Positions 39,772 to 47,783 of a DNA stretch of 64,000 bases are shown one piece after another. The translations under genes and the position numbers were made by a program. Below the pieces are notes generated by a model. The model searched no databases, had not been told where the DNA came from, and was given only the letters and a program-made list of their open reading frames with translations. Within the stretch, counting starts at the first letter, position 1, and the number at the start of each line of letters is the position of its first letter. Source of the DNA: Flavobacteriales bacterium (GTDB lineage Bacteria; Bacteroidota; Bacteroidia; Flavobacteriales_F; PHOS-HE28); NCBI GenBank assembly GCA_023957375.1, contig JAMLHB010000001.1, forward strand, positions 1,086,245 through 1,150,244, written 5' to 3'.

Positions 39772-40468
39772 AGGAACCCTGTACTTGCTGCCCGTGTGGT
39801 TGGGCGAGGCCGGAGGAACCGAACTTCTGCCCCCCGCCAATATCGCCTTGGCCGAACGGATCGGATTGTTTTTCTGCGAGGACATGCGCACAGCGCGCCG
39901 CATGCTCCGCCGCCATTCCCGGGCGATCGACCTGGACGCCATTGAAATGCACGTGTTGGACAAGGACACCCCGGACGCGGAAATTGCCCGTTACGCGGAA
40001 CTGCTGGGCACAAGGGATGCGGCGATCATCAGCGAAGCAGGCATGCCGTGCATCGCCGACCCCGGTGCGAGGCTGGTGGCCCAGGCACACCGGAGGCAGG
40101 TGGCCGTGGTGCCGCTCACGGGCCCCTCCTCGCTTCTGTTGGCGCTGTCCGCTTCGGGTTTGAACGGGCAGCAGTTCAGTTTTCATGGCTACCTGCCGAG
40201 GGAGGCCGCAGCACGCAAACAGATGATCAAGGCATTGGATCAGCAGGCCCGGCAGACCGGTGCCGCCCAGCTGTTCATTGAAACCCCCTACCGCAATGAT
40301 GCCCTGCTTGCGGATCTGCTCGCCACGTGCAGCGGCGACCGCCTGCTTTGCATCGCCATAGACCTGGAACAACCCGGGGGAAGCGTGCATACACGCCCGG
40401 TGAAGGCATGGCGCAATGCCGTGCCCCTCTTGGGGAAGAGGCCCTGCGTATTCATCCTGGGGCGCTGA
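39761..40468 (+). CDS. RsmI-like tetrapyrrole-methylase-fold methyltransferase
   Basis: SAM-dependent methyltransferase of the RsmI family (235 aa), which 2'-O-methylates C1402 of 16S rRNA. Seen: GTLYLLPVWLGE, CEDMRTARRMLRRH, ISEAGMPCIADPGARLVAQAH, VVPLTGPSSLLLALSASGL, and QLFIETPYRNDALLADLL. The first block is diverged (typical RsmI has VATPIGNL), as in the second RsmI-like paralogue of Bacteroidetes, so the exact target is uncertain. ATG at 39761 is inside the phosphatase gene end; 39749 is an alternative. Confidence 0.8.
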   Translation: MTSKGTLYLLPVWLGEAGGTELLPPANIALAERIGLFFCEDMRTARRMLRRHSRAIDLDAIEMHVLDKDTPDAEIARYAELLGTRDAAIISEAGMPCIADPGARLVAQAHRRQVAVVPLTGPSSLLLALSASGLNGQQFSFHGYLPREAAARKQMIKALDQQARQTGAAQLFIETPYRNDALLADLLATCSGDRLLCIAIDLEQPGGSVHTRPVKAWRNAVPLLGKRPCVFILGR

Positions 40469-40553
40469 GCCGCGCGGTGGCTCCGGCCCACCGTTCCCGG
40501 CGGGGCCAAGTTTGTTCCGTGGTTCCGACCTTCGCGGCCCAACCATCGCACAC

Positions 40554-41324
40554 ATGTCGGACGGATACGTACGAACTTCCACGGATAACGGCATTGCCAC
40601 CATTACCTTCCACCATCCCCAAAGCAACAGCTTGCCGGCCGCCATCCTGCTGGAGTTGTCCCGTGCGATCAAGGATGCGGGCAGCAGCAAGGATGTGCGG
40701 GTGATCGTCCTTCGCAGCGATGGTGACCGGGCGTTCTGTGCCGGTGCGAGCTTTGACGAGCTGGTGGCCATTGGCACCGAAGCGGAAGGTTTGACCTTCT
40801 TCAACGGCTTCGCCTTGGTGATCAATGCCATCCGCACGGCGCCCTGCATAGTCATCGGCCGGGTGCAGGGCAAGGCAGTGGGCGGCGGCGTGGGCCTGGC
40901 CGCCGCCGTGGACCTGTGCTATGCGCATGAAAGCGCGGCGGTGCGGCTTAGCGAGCTGGCCATCGGCATCGGACCTTTCGTGGTGGGCCCCGCCGTGGAA
41001 CGCAAGGTGGGAAAAGCAGCTTTCGGGCTGATGAGCACCACCCCGGCCGTGTGGCGCACGGCGGAATGGGCCCGTGCACACGGATTATATGCCGAATGCT
41101 TCAGCGACCTGGACGGACTGGACGCCGCCGTGGCGGGCCATGCGCGCGAACTGGCCGGCTACAGCCCGGCGGCCATGGCCGATCTGAAGGCGATCCTTTG
41201 GCAAGGCACCGAAGCGTGGGATACGCTATTGCCGGAACGGGCTGCCGTAAGCGGCCGCCTGGTGCTGTCCGACTTTACACGGAAGGCCATTGCGGCGTTC
41301 AAGCAGAAGGCCGCAGGGAAGTAG
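40554..41324 (+). CDS. Enoyl-CoA hydratase/isomerase family protein
   Basis: Crotonase-fold enzyme (256 aa). Oxyanion-hole regions are VIVLRSDGDRAFCAGASFDEL and VQGKAVGGGVGLAAAVDLCYAHE. In the position of the usual second catalytic Glu (E164 of rat crotonase) the local text is LSELAIGIGPFVVGP, close to methylglutaconyl-CoA hydratase or isomerase types. The substrate is not assignable. The ATG at 40554 starts MSDGYVRTSTDNGIATITF; the frame is open upstream without family sequence. CAAGTTTG upstream is one base from the -7 consensus. Confidence 0.88.
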   Translation: MSDGYVRTSTDNGIATITFHHPQSNSLPAAILLELSRAIKDAGSSKDVRVIVLRSDGDRAFCAGASFDELVAIGTEAEGLTFFNGFALVINAIRTAPCIVIGRVQGKAVGGGVGLAAAVDLCYAHESAAVRLSELAIGIGPFVVGPAVERKVGKAAFGLMSTTPAVWRTAEWARAHGLYAECFSDLDGLDAAVAGHARELAGYSPAAMADLKAILWQGTEAWDTLLPERAAVSGRLVLSDFTRKAIAAFKQKAAGK

Positions 41325-41489
41325 CGCCACCGATCGCACCAGATCTTTTTCGCAGGCCGCCCCAGGCCAATGTGCTGGAACGTTCCTTCTTGGAACGGCA
41401 TGGCTTGCGGACCCACGTGGATGATGCGTGCATGCCCCGGCTTCGCCGTTTGGCCACCGCATGGTGCGGCGCGCCGCACATCCGGCCGA

Positions 41490-42101
41490 TCAAAGCTGCA
41501 CAGGCCGGCTCCAGAACAGCTCGTGGCAATCCTTGGCATCCTCCATCGCCTGGATCACGGCCGGCAAGGGCGCAATGAACACGTTCGGGTAATCCACCTC
41601 ACCCAATTCGGGGCGGATCGGATAAGCCAAGTGCTCCACGTCCGTGGTGAACCGGCTGTCGCCCCCCGGCTTGTTGCCGCGCGGGTCTACCCGGAACCAT
41701 CCCGTGTCCTTCAGATACACCGCGTTCAATCCGTGCAGTGCATAACCCGATTCCACCGTCCCTTTGCGCAACACCCGCTGATAGCAAAACCCGCACGGGA
41801 TGCCCATGCCCCGCAACAGCGAAGCCAGCACATGGCTTTTGGCGAAACAGATGCCCTCGCCATTGCGCAGGGCATCCGCGGCACTGATGGACACCACCCC
41901 ATGGCCCGTGTCGAATGAATGCGCCACCTGATCGCGCGCCAGCTCAAACGCAAGCCGCGCCCTTTCCAGGTCGCTGGGCGCACTGGCCATCATGCGCTCC
42001 ACCTGTTCCTTTACCACGGGTGTCGCCCACTCAATGACGGGCGGTATCGCTCCGAGGTAATCCGCAGGCCGGTCCGATTCCAATTTCAGTTTCATCCTCA
42101 T
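41490..42101 (-). CDS. Transglutaminase-like protein
   Basis: Predicted cysteine-protease-fold protein (203 aa) of the transglutaminase-like superfamily. The catalytic triad is visible: Cys in NGEGICFAKSHVLASLLR, His in YALHGLNAVYL and Asp in WFRVDPRGNK. No signal peptide, so cytoplasmic. Such proteins act as peptidases or amide hydrolases in bacteria; this one's substrate is unknown. Start at 42101 (MRMKLKLES) or 42095. It is divergent from the DUF349 gene. Confidence 0.85.
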   Translation of the reverse strand: MRMKLKLESDRPADYLGAIPPVIEWATPVVKEQVERMMASAPSDLERARLAFELARDQVAHSFDTGHGVVSISAADALRNGEGICFAKSHVLASLLRGMGIPCGFCYQRVLRKGTVESGYALHGLNAVYLKDTGWFRVDPRGNKPGGDSRFTTDVEHLAYPIRPELGEVDYPNVFIAPLPAVIQAMEDAKDCHELFWSRPVQL

Positions 42102-42185
42102 CCGATCCCGGGCTTCCGTTGCGCTTCCATGATCGCTCGGCGCCGCAGGTGGACGCAGGGGGCCATGTGCGCGGGAGCGGTGGCG

Positions 42186-42193
42186 CAAAAGTA
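42186..42193 (-). promoter_or_regulatory. -7 promoter element of the transglutaminase-like gene
   Basis: The minus strand reads TACTTTTG, a perfect TAnnTTTG match 84 bases before the ATG at 42101. Confidence 0.5.
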
Positions 42194-42270
42194 CCTTCCG
42201 CGGCGCAGCATGGCCGCTTGCCGCGTTGGCCGGCCGCTTGCCGCACACTGGCGCACTGGCTCCGTCCTTC

Positions 42271-42278
42271 TATATTTG
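42271..42278 (+). promoter_or_regulatory. -7 promoter element of the DUF349 gene
   Basis: TATATTTG is a perfect TAnnTTTG match 38 bases before the ATG at 42317. Confidence 0.6.
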
Positions 42279-42316
42279 GTCGCTCAACCCGCACCAACAG
42301 GGTAAGGAACTACCGC

Positions 42317-44176
42317 ATGGCATCGAAAAGTGAATTGATCGCACGCATGGAGGAACTGCTCGGGCAGGCCGAAGTGGAAGAGTTGTCCGAGGCAGTGGAG
42401 AAGCTGAAGGAGAGCTTCGAAGGCTTGGTGGCGGCCGAGAAGGCGGAAGCCGAGGCGAAAGCCGCCGAAGAAGCCCAGGAAGCCGAGGCCGCCTCCGAAG
42501 CCGTGGTGCCGGAACAGGAGGAGCGGATCGGTCCGCCCCCGGCGCTAGAGCCCAAGCTGCCGCAGCCACAGCCCAAGCCTCAACCGATCGAGTCGGCACG
42601 CCTGACCGGTGAAGAGGACAAGAAGTTCAAGCAACTGCTGGACGCGTACAACACCAAAGTGAACGACTTGCGCCGCCAGCGCCAGAAGGAAGAAAGCGAC
42701 AACCTCGCCGCCAAGCAGCAGGTGATGGTGGAACTGCGCGAGTTGATCGCCAACGAGGAGAACATCGGCAATGCCTTCCAGCGGTTCAATGAACTGGGCG
42801 ACCAATGGCGCAGCACCGGCCCCATTCCCCAGCAGAACTTCCGGGAATTGCAACAGGAATACAACCAACTGCGCGAGGAGTTCTTTTACCACATCCGCAT
42901 ATACAAGGACCTTCGGGACCACGACCTAAGGAAGAACACGGCGCTGAAGCAAGCGTTGGTCTCGGACATGGAGGCCGTGCAGCGCGTGGACACCGTGCGC
43001 GAGGCGGAAGTGCTGGTGAAGGAATACCAGGACAAATGGCACCAGATCGGGCCCGTGACGAAGGAAGATCGCGAAGGGGTGAACGATGCGTTCTGGAATG
43101 CCACCCGGGCGGTGTACGACCGCATCAACGACTACTACAAGGCGCGCCGTGCCGAACACGATGAAAACCTGAAGGCCAAGGAAAGCTTGGTGGAAAAAGT
43201 CAGGGAACTGGCCAATTTGGTGGAAGGCAACTCCTCCAACGAATGGAAAAGCCTGACCGACCAGGTGCTGGAACTTCAAAACGCCTGGAAGAACATCGGC
43301 TTCGCCACCAAGAAGGACAACGAGCGCGTGTGGCGGGAATTCCGCGACGGATGCAACATCTTCTTCGAGAAGAAGAACGCATACTACGGCACGCTGAAGG
43401 CGCAGTACAAGGCCGCCCGCGACCGGAAGGAATCCTTGATCGGCCAGGCGGAAAAGCTGATGGACAGCACGTCATGGCGCCAAACTGCGGACAAGATCAA
43501 AGCCTTGCAGCAGCAATGGAAGGAAGCGGGCAGCGCCGGGCAGCGCGATGAGCACCGGCTTTGGACACGTTTCAGGGCTGCCTGCGACGGGTTCTTCAAG
43601 GCGCGCAGCGCCAATTTCGAACAACAGGATGCCGAGCAGGCGGCAAATGCCAAGGTGAAGGAGGACCTGATCGGCGAGATCGAAGCCTTCGGCCTCACCG
43701 GCAACAGGAACGCCGACATGGACAGTCTGAAGGCCTTCAGTGCCCGGTGGATCAATGGCGGCCACGTGTCACCCAAGCAATACGAGCGGTTGAGCACCCG
43801 CTACCGGGCAGCCTTGGACAAACAGTACGGCCAACTGAAGCTCAACGAAGAAGAGCGTCGCCGGATGCACTTCCAAAGCCGCGTGCAGGACATTGCGTCC
43901 GCACCTGACGGGAAGGAGCGCATCGAACGTGAACAACGCTTCGTGAAGCGCAAGATCGATGAGCTGCACGCCGAGGTGAGGCAGAGCGAGGAGAACATGG
44001 GCAAGTTCAGCTTCAAGAGCGCTGCCGGGGAAGCCATGCGCAAGGAGATGGAACGTTCCATCGAACGGACCCGCCAGGAGATCGGGCGCTTGGAGGCCCA
44101 GCTCAAGCAACTGCGCCAAGAACTGCGGCCAGCAACTCCCCCAGCCAAGGAGCCTGTAGAAGGCAAGGCGGAGTGA
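42317..44176 (+). CDS. DUF349 repeat protein (619 aa)
   Basis: Cytoplasmic, highly charged, mostly helical protein. After an N-terminal helix and an Ala/Glu- and Pro/Gln-rich linker (residues 40-95) come about five DUF349 repeats of roughly 70 residues. They are marked by GDQWRSTGPIP, DKWHQIGPV, AWKNIGFAT and QWKEAGSAG, each followed by a charged helix with W or F. The C-terminus (520-600) is a coiled coil. DUF349 proteins are found across bacteria without a settled function. ATG at 42317; mscL follows 60 bases later. Confidence 0.87.
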   Translation: MASKSELIARMEELLGQAEVEELSEAVEKLKESFEGLVAAEKAEAEAKAAEEAQEAEAASEAVVPEQEERIGPPPALEPKLPQPQPKPQPIESARLTGEEDKKFKQLLDAYNTKVNDLRRQRQKEESDNLAAKQQVMVELRELIANEENIGNAFQRFNELGDQWRSTGPIPQQNFRELQQEYNQLREEFFYHIRIYKDLRDHDLRKNTALKQALVSDMEAVQRVDTVREAEVLVKEYQDKWHQIGPVTKEDREGVNDAFWNATRAVYDRINDYYKARRAEHDENLKAKESLVEKVRELANLVEGNSSNEWKSLTDQVLELQNAWKNIGFATKKDNERVWREFRDGCNIFFEKKNAYYGTLKAQYKAARDRKESLIGQAEKLMDSTSWRQTADKIKALQQQWKEAGSAGQRDEHRLWTRFRAACDGFFKARSANFEQQDAEQAANAKVKEDLIGEIEAFGLTGNRNADMDSLKAFSARWINGGHVSPKQYERLSTRYRAALDKQYGQLKLNEEERRRMHFQSRVQDIASAPDGKERIEREQRFVKRKIDELHAEVRQSEENMGKFSFKSAAGEAMRKEMERSIERTRQEIGRLEAQLKQLRQELRPATPPAKEPVEGKAE

Positions 44177-44236
44177 GCACGCGCCAGGGACCCAACGGTC
44201 CCCCGAAAGAAACCATTAAACCAAACCACCAAAAAC

Positions 44237-44665
44237 ATGGGCATGCTGAAGGAGTTCAAGGAATTTGCGATGAAGGGCAACCTGATCGACATCGCCGTAG
44301 GCTTTGTGATGGGCGCCGCCTTTACCAAGCTGGTCACCGCGTTCACAGGCGGCATTGTATCGCCGCTGATCAGCCTGCTGACCGACAAGGTGAACTTCCA
44401 GGACCTGAAATGGGTGCTGAGGAGCGAAGTGGCGGAGGTGAAGGATGCCGCCGGTGCAGTGACCGTACCTGGAGCTGCGGAAGTGGCCGTGAAATACGGC
44501 GATTTCCTGCAAAGCACCATTGATTTCATCATCGTCGCCTTTGTGATGTTCCTGGTGGTGAAGGCCGTGAACAAGATGAAGAAGCCGGAGGCCCCTGCGG
44601 CACCGGCCGGGCCTACCGAAGACCAGAAGTTGCTGGCGGAGATCCGCGACCTGCTGAAGAAATAG
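44237..44665 (+). CDS. mscL: Large-conductance mechanosensitive channel MscL
   Basis: Inner-membrane homopentameric channel that opens under membrane tension to release solutes. 142 residues. The N-terminal helix and first membrane segment read FKEFAMKGNLIDIAVGFVMGAAFTKLVTAF; the second is STIDFIIVAFVMFLVVKAVNKM. The periplasmic loop (50-85) and the C-terminal cytoplasmic helix (EDQKLLAEIRDLLKK) are complete. A strong terminator follows. Confidence 0.97.
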   Translation: MGMLKEFKEFAMKGNLIDIAVGFVMGAAFTKLVTAFTGGIVSPLISLLTDKVNFQDLKWVLRSEVAEVKDAAGAVTVPGAAEVAVKYGDFLQSTIDFIIVAFVMFLVVKAVNKMKKPEAPAAPAGPTEDQKLLAEIRDLLKK

Positions 44666-44687
44666 TGCCTCGCTTGCGTGGCTGGAG

Positions 44688-44715
44688 AACCCCGGTGCCT
44701 GCACCGGGGTTTTTC
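44688..44715 (+). terminator. Intrinsic terminator of mscL
   Basis: ACCCCGGTG...CACCGGGGT stem with a 4-base loop followed by a run of T, starting 23 bases after the mscL stop. Confidence 0.88.
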
Positions 44716-44913
44716 CATTCTTCGCCGATGCGTAATAAACACTTACACCGTCTTGAACTACAAATCAGGCCAAAAGATCGCGGCAAATTCTTCGCAGGAC
44801 GATCCGGGGGCCTGTGGCGTAGCCATAGCCACGGTACTGGGCACCCGGGGAAGTAATACCCTTTCATCATGCATATCCGCCTGATCCGTTCTTGGTTGCC
44901 GCAGCGTCTCCTG

Positions 44914-45156
44914 CAATGTCATTAAGTTAAGGGAGGTAGGGAATAGTCGTGGCACTGATTGGAAGCCTATGGGCCGTGGAGGTTGAGCCGGGTGAATGCG
45001 TTGCTCAATTAGCCGGGATGGCGGGTCGAGCCCGCCATGACGTGAAAATTGCGGCGCCACCAAGATTTGTACGTCACTGCGGGCTTGACCCGCAGTCCCG
45101 GTTGGCTTTATGGATGCAAAGACGTGGACCAATAGTCCCTTAACTTAATGACATTG
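44914..45156. mobile_element. MITE-like element, 243 bp, IS4/IS231-style ends
   Basis: Perfect 21-bp terminal inverted repeats (44914-44934 and 45136-45156; core TGTCATTAAGTTAAGGGA). Near-direct 12-base repeats flank it, AGCGTCTCCTGC on the left and GGGGTCTCCTGC on the right (10 of 12), consistent with a target duplication. No transposase ORF fits inside. It contains two tandem 8-bp-stem hairpins (ATGGCGGG...CCCGCCAT and ACTGCGGG...CCCGCAGT). The ends resemble those of IS231-group IS4 elements, from memory. The remaining 44716-45283 gap holds no gene I can support. Confidence 0.8.
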
Positions 45157-45283
45157 GGGTCTCCTGCGGAAGTTTGGGTGGTTGTGAATGGCGAAAGGGT
45201 ATAATGCGGAAAAGGAGCAAGCAAAACCTGTCCCGCCACAGCGGGATCGGACCAATTTGTGGTTCAAGCTGGTATCATGGCGA

Positions 45284-46060
45284 TCAACCAGTAAAGCGGT
45301 GCGTGCCGGTAGCGGCATCGAACACCACTCCGCTGCCGTTGAACGCCTGAGCGAGCACGCCTGAAGCCATGGCTTCCTGCGGGGTGCCTTGCCAAAGTGC
45401 CCCACCGGCGCACAGGAGCATCATGCGATCACCAAGGTCGAGCGCCAACTGGAGGTCGTGCGTGCTAAAGAGCACGGCCTTCCGCTGCCCGTGTGCAATG
45501 CCGCGCAACATGCGCACCACGGCGGCGCGGTTGGGCAGGTCCAGGAAGGCCGTGGGCTCGTCCAGCAGCATCACGGGGGTGTCTTGGGCCAGGGCACGTG
45601 CGATCAGCACCTTCTGGCATTCCCCGTCGCTGCAAGTGGCCAACGTGCGGTGCCGCAGGTCCTGTGCAGCAGCCAGGTCGAAGGCCCGGTCCACCGCCGC
45701 GCGATCGGCGGGCGTGATCCTTCCCCAGCGGTTGGTCCATGGTTGGCGGCCCAGGGCCACCACGGTTTCCACATCGAGCATTCCTGCAGGCCTTCCGGTA
45801 AGCACCACCGCCATGCGCCGGGCGCGTTCATGCGCGCTCAGTGCTTGTACCGGGGAACCACCTATGAGCACCTGCCCCCCCATGGGCGGCAGCAAGCCGG
45901 CCAAGGTGCGCAGCAACGTGCTCTTTCCCACGCCGTTCACGCCAAGCAAGGCCGTCAATTCCCCGGCGGGAAGCGACAGGTTGATCCGGTCGGCCAATAC
46001 ATTCCCTGCGTGGCCGATGGCCAGGTCCCGGGCTTGCAACGGGTCCCATGCCTCCTTCAT
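45284..46060 (-). CDS. ABC transporter ATPase, FecE/BtuD-like
   Basis: ATP-binding subunit (258 aa) of an iron-siderophore, heme or vitamin B12 importer. Walker A is GVNGVGKST, Walker B VMLLDEPTAFLD, switch His in STHDLQLALD. The signature motif is unusual, CSDGECQK in place of LSGGE. The ATG at 46060 overlaps the permease stop by four bases, so it is translated after it. No substrate-binding protein or TonB receptor gene is adjacent, so the ligand cannot be named. Confidence 0.88.
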   Translation of the reverse strand: MKEAWDPLQARDLAIGHAGNVLADRINLSLPAGELTALLGVNGVGKSTLLRTLAGLLPPMGGQVLIGGSPVQALSAHERARRMAVVLTGRPAGMLDVETVVALGRQPWTNRWGRITPADRAAVDRAFDLAAAQDLRHRTLATCSDGECQKVLIARALAQDTPVMLLDEPTAFLDLPNRAAVVRMLRGIAHGQRKAVLFSTHDLQLALDLGDRMMLLCAGGALWQGTPQEAMASGVLAQAFNGSGVVFDAATGTHRFTG

Positions 46061-47067
46061 CTGCGGAACCAGTTCTTGCCGCTGAGCAGCACCCACAGTA
46101 CCACGGGCGCCCCCAGCCAGCTCGTTACGGCATTTAGCGGCAGCATGCCTCCAGCCCAGGGCATGCGCACCACCAGGTCGCACGCCAATGCCAGGGTGCC
46201 CCCCAGCAGGATGGTTCCCGGCATCAGCAGGCGGTGGTCGGCCGTGCGCAGGAACGCCCTTGCCACGTGCGGTACGGCAAGGCCCAGGAAGGCCACGGGG
46301 CCGCAACAGGCGGTGATGGTGCCCGCCAATAGCCCCGTCACCCATACGGAAGTGCGCCGCACCCGCCTCACTTCCACGCCCATGCTGGCGGCATGCTCCT
46401 CCCCGACCAACAGGGCGTTCATCGGCTTCACCAAGGTAAGCGCCAACAGCAAGCCCGCGGCCACGGGCACCAGCAGCCACGGCAGGCGGTGCAGCCCCAT
46501 GGTGCCGAAGGAACCCATGCCCCACAACACAAAGCCTTTCAATGCACCGGCTTCACTGGCTGCCTGCAACACGCTGATCAATGCGGAACAGAGGTAGCCC
46601 AGCATCACACCGAGGATCAACAGGGTGACGCCATCGCCCACCCGGCGGTCGGCAACGGTGATCAACAGCAGCACAGCCATGGCGCCGGCCAGTGCGGCGG
46701 CCATGGCCAGCAGGTCGCGTGAAACCGGCAACGCTTGCCACAAGGGGCTGGCCAGCATCACCAAAGCCACGCCCACCGCCGCACCGCCCGTGAGGCCCAA
46801 CACGCCGGGCCCGGCCAAGGGATTGTGGAACGTGGTCTGCATCAACAGGCCCGAAGCGGCGAGCCCAGCCCCCGCGGCAGCGGCCGTGAGCACTTCCGGA
46901 AGGCGCACCTGCAGCACGATCATGCGCACCGTTTCCTCCCCCCTTCCGGCCAGGGCCTCCCCTACCTGATGCAAGGAAAGATCGGCACTGCCCACGACCA
47001 AGCCGACCGTGGCCAGCACCAAACCTGCCAGCGCAAAGAAGACTAACCACAAGCCCTTTCCCCGCAT
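46057..47067 (-). CDS. FecCD-family ABC importer permease
   Basis: Inner-membrane permease (336 aa) with about nine or ten membrane segments. Family marks are VRLPEVLTAAAAGAGLAASGLLMQTTFHNPLAGPGVLGLTGGAAVG, CCGPVAFLGLAVPHVARAFL and NAVTSWLGAPVVLWVLL. The ligand may be siderophore-iron, heme or cobalamin. The ATG at 47067 lies only 4 bases after a perfect -7 element, so the message is probably leaderless and carries no cobalamin riboswitch. Confidence 0.9.
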   Translation of the reverse strand: MRGKGLWLVFFALAGLVLATVGLVVGSADLSLHQVGEALAGRGEETVRMIVLQVRLPEVLTAAAAGAGLAASGLLMQTTFHNPLAGPGVLGLTGGAAVGVALVMLASPLWQALPVSRDLLAMAAALAGAMAVLLLITVADRRVGDGVTLLILGVMLGYLCSALISVLQAASEAGALKGFVLWGMGSFGTMGLHRLPWLLVPVAAGLLLALTLVKPMNALLVGEEHAASMGVEVRRVRRTSVWVTGLLAGTITACCGPVAFLGLAVPHVARAFLRTADHRLLMPGTILLGGTLALACDLVVRMPWAGGMLPLNAVTSWLGAPVVLWVLLSGKNWFRR

Positions 47068-47071
47068 CGGG

Positions 47072-47079
47072 CAAACTTA
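47072..47079 (-). promoter_or_regulatory. -7 promoter element of the ABC importer operon
   Basis: The minus strand reads TAAGTTTG, a perfect TAnnTTTG match 4 bases before the permease ATG. Confidence 0.6.
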
Positions 47080-47152
47080 GCTGGCAAGCCCGTGGGCCGG
47101 TTGTTCTTGCCAGGGCAAACGCATCTTATGTCAATGCTAAGGCTTCTCGCCT

Positions 47153-47374
47153 GTGCGACACCCTTCGGGGTCGAATCCCCGCAGAACTCCAACAACTACG
47201 CTGTGTGACACCCTACGGGGTCACAAAGTGCGCTTCCATGATCTCCACAAGACTGGGGCAAGGGGCTTAGCACTTTCGGGATGCCGCAACCGATCCAATG
47301 CTTGACCCCAACGGGGTCATATAGCGTAGTACATTCGGTATAAAGAGAATTTCGACCCCGAAGGGCGTCGCACA
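47153..47374. repeat. Cluster of four GACCCC/GGGGTC palindromes
   Basis: Four short hairpins lie at 47156-47173, 47206-47223, 47303-47319 and 47353-47370, all variants of CGAC(A)CCC-loop-GGGGTCG or TGACCCC-loop-GGGGTCA. The outer two are near-identical inverted copies over about 23 bases. They fill most of the 405-base gap 47068-47472, and no gene is seen there. They resemble REP-type sequences. Confidence 0.75.
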
Positions 47375-47472
47375 AAACCCAATGCTATCAACCTGTTTAG
47401 ATGCGTTTGCCCTGTTGTTCTTGCCGTTGCATGACCGTTGATCCCCGGCGATCGCCCATCTTCGCGGCCGCT

Positions 47473-47763
47473 ATGAACGAACACACCCCCACGATCCAAC
47501 GTTTCCGCTGGGTAGCCATCCTCGAGGGCATCAGCTTTCTGGTCCTGCTCTTCATTGCCATGCCGCTCAAGTATTGGGCAGACCTTCCGCTGATGGTGAA
47601 GTACACGGGCTGGGTGCACGGCATCCTGTTCATCGGGTACATCGTTTGCGCCGTGCCGATGTTCACCCGGGTAAAGTGGCCCAGCGAACGCATTTACGGC
47701 GTGGGCGTGGCCTCTCTGCTGCCGTTCGGCACATTCGTCATGGAGCGGCGCTGGCTGCGCTGA
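47473..47763 (+). CDS. DUF3817 membrane protein (96 aa)
   Basis: Small inner-membrane protein with three membrane segments. FRWVAILEGISFLVLLFIAMPLKY and the loop YTGWVHGILFIGYIVCAV are characteristic of DUF3817. Function unknown. The ATG at 47473 is chosen; the frame is open to 47401 but the upstream part is not family-like. Convergent with the LysM gene, 20 bases apart. Confidence 0.87.
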   Translation: MNEHTPTIQRFRWVAILEGISFLVLLFIAMPLKYWADLPLMVKYTGWVHGILFIGYIVCAVPMFTRVKWPSERIYGVGVASLLPFGTFVMERRWLR

Positions 47764-47783
47764 GGCTTTGGCCGCGCCGGAAT

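Noticed and set aside
44678-44884. 68-residue plus-strand ORF after mscL
   Set aside because: It runs through the mscL terminator, has no promoter element, and resembles no family. It could be a gene remnant, but evidence is too thin.
47163-47194. tRNA-like 3' end (GGGGTCGAATCCCC followed by GCAGAACTCCA)
   Set aside because: It looks like a T-arm and acceptor end, but no matching 5' acceptor strand, D-arm or anticodon arm lies upstream, and the loop is one base short. It belongs to the palindrome cluster.
46057-47472. Cobalamin riboswitch before the ABC importer
   Set aside because: The promoter element ends 4 bases from the ATG and no B12-box-like sequence was seen in the upstream region.
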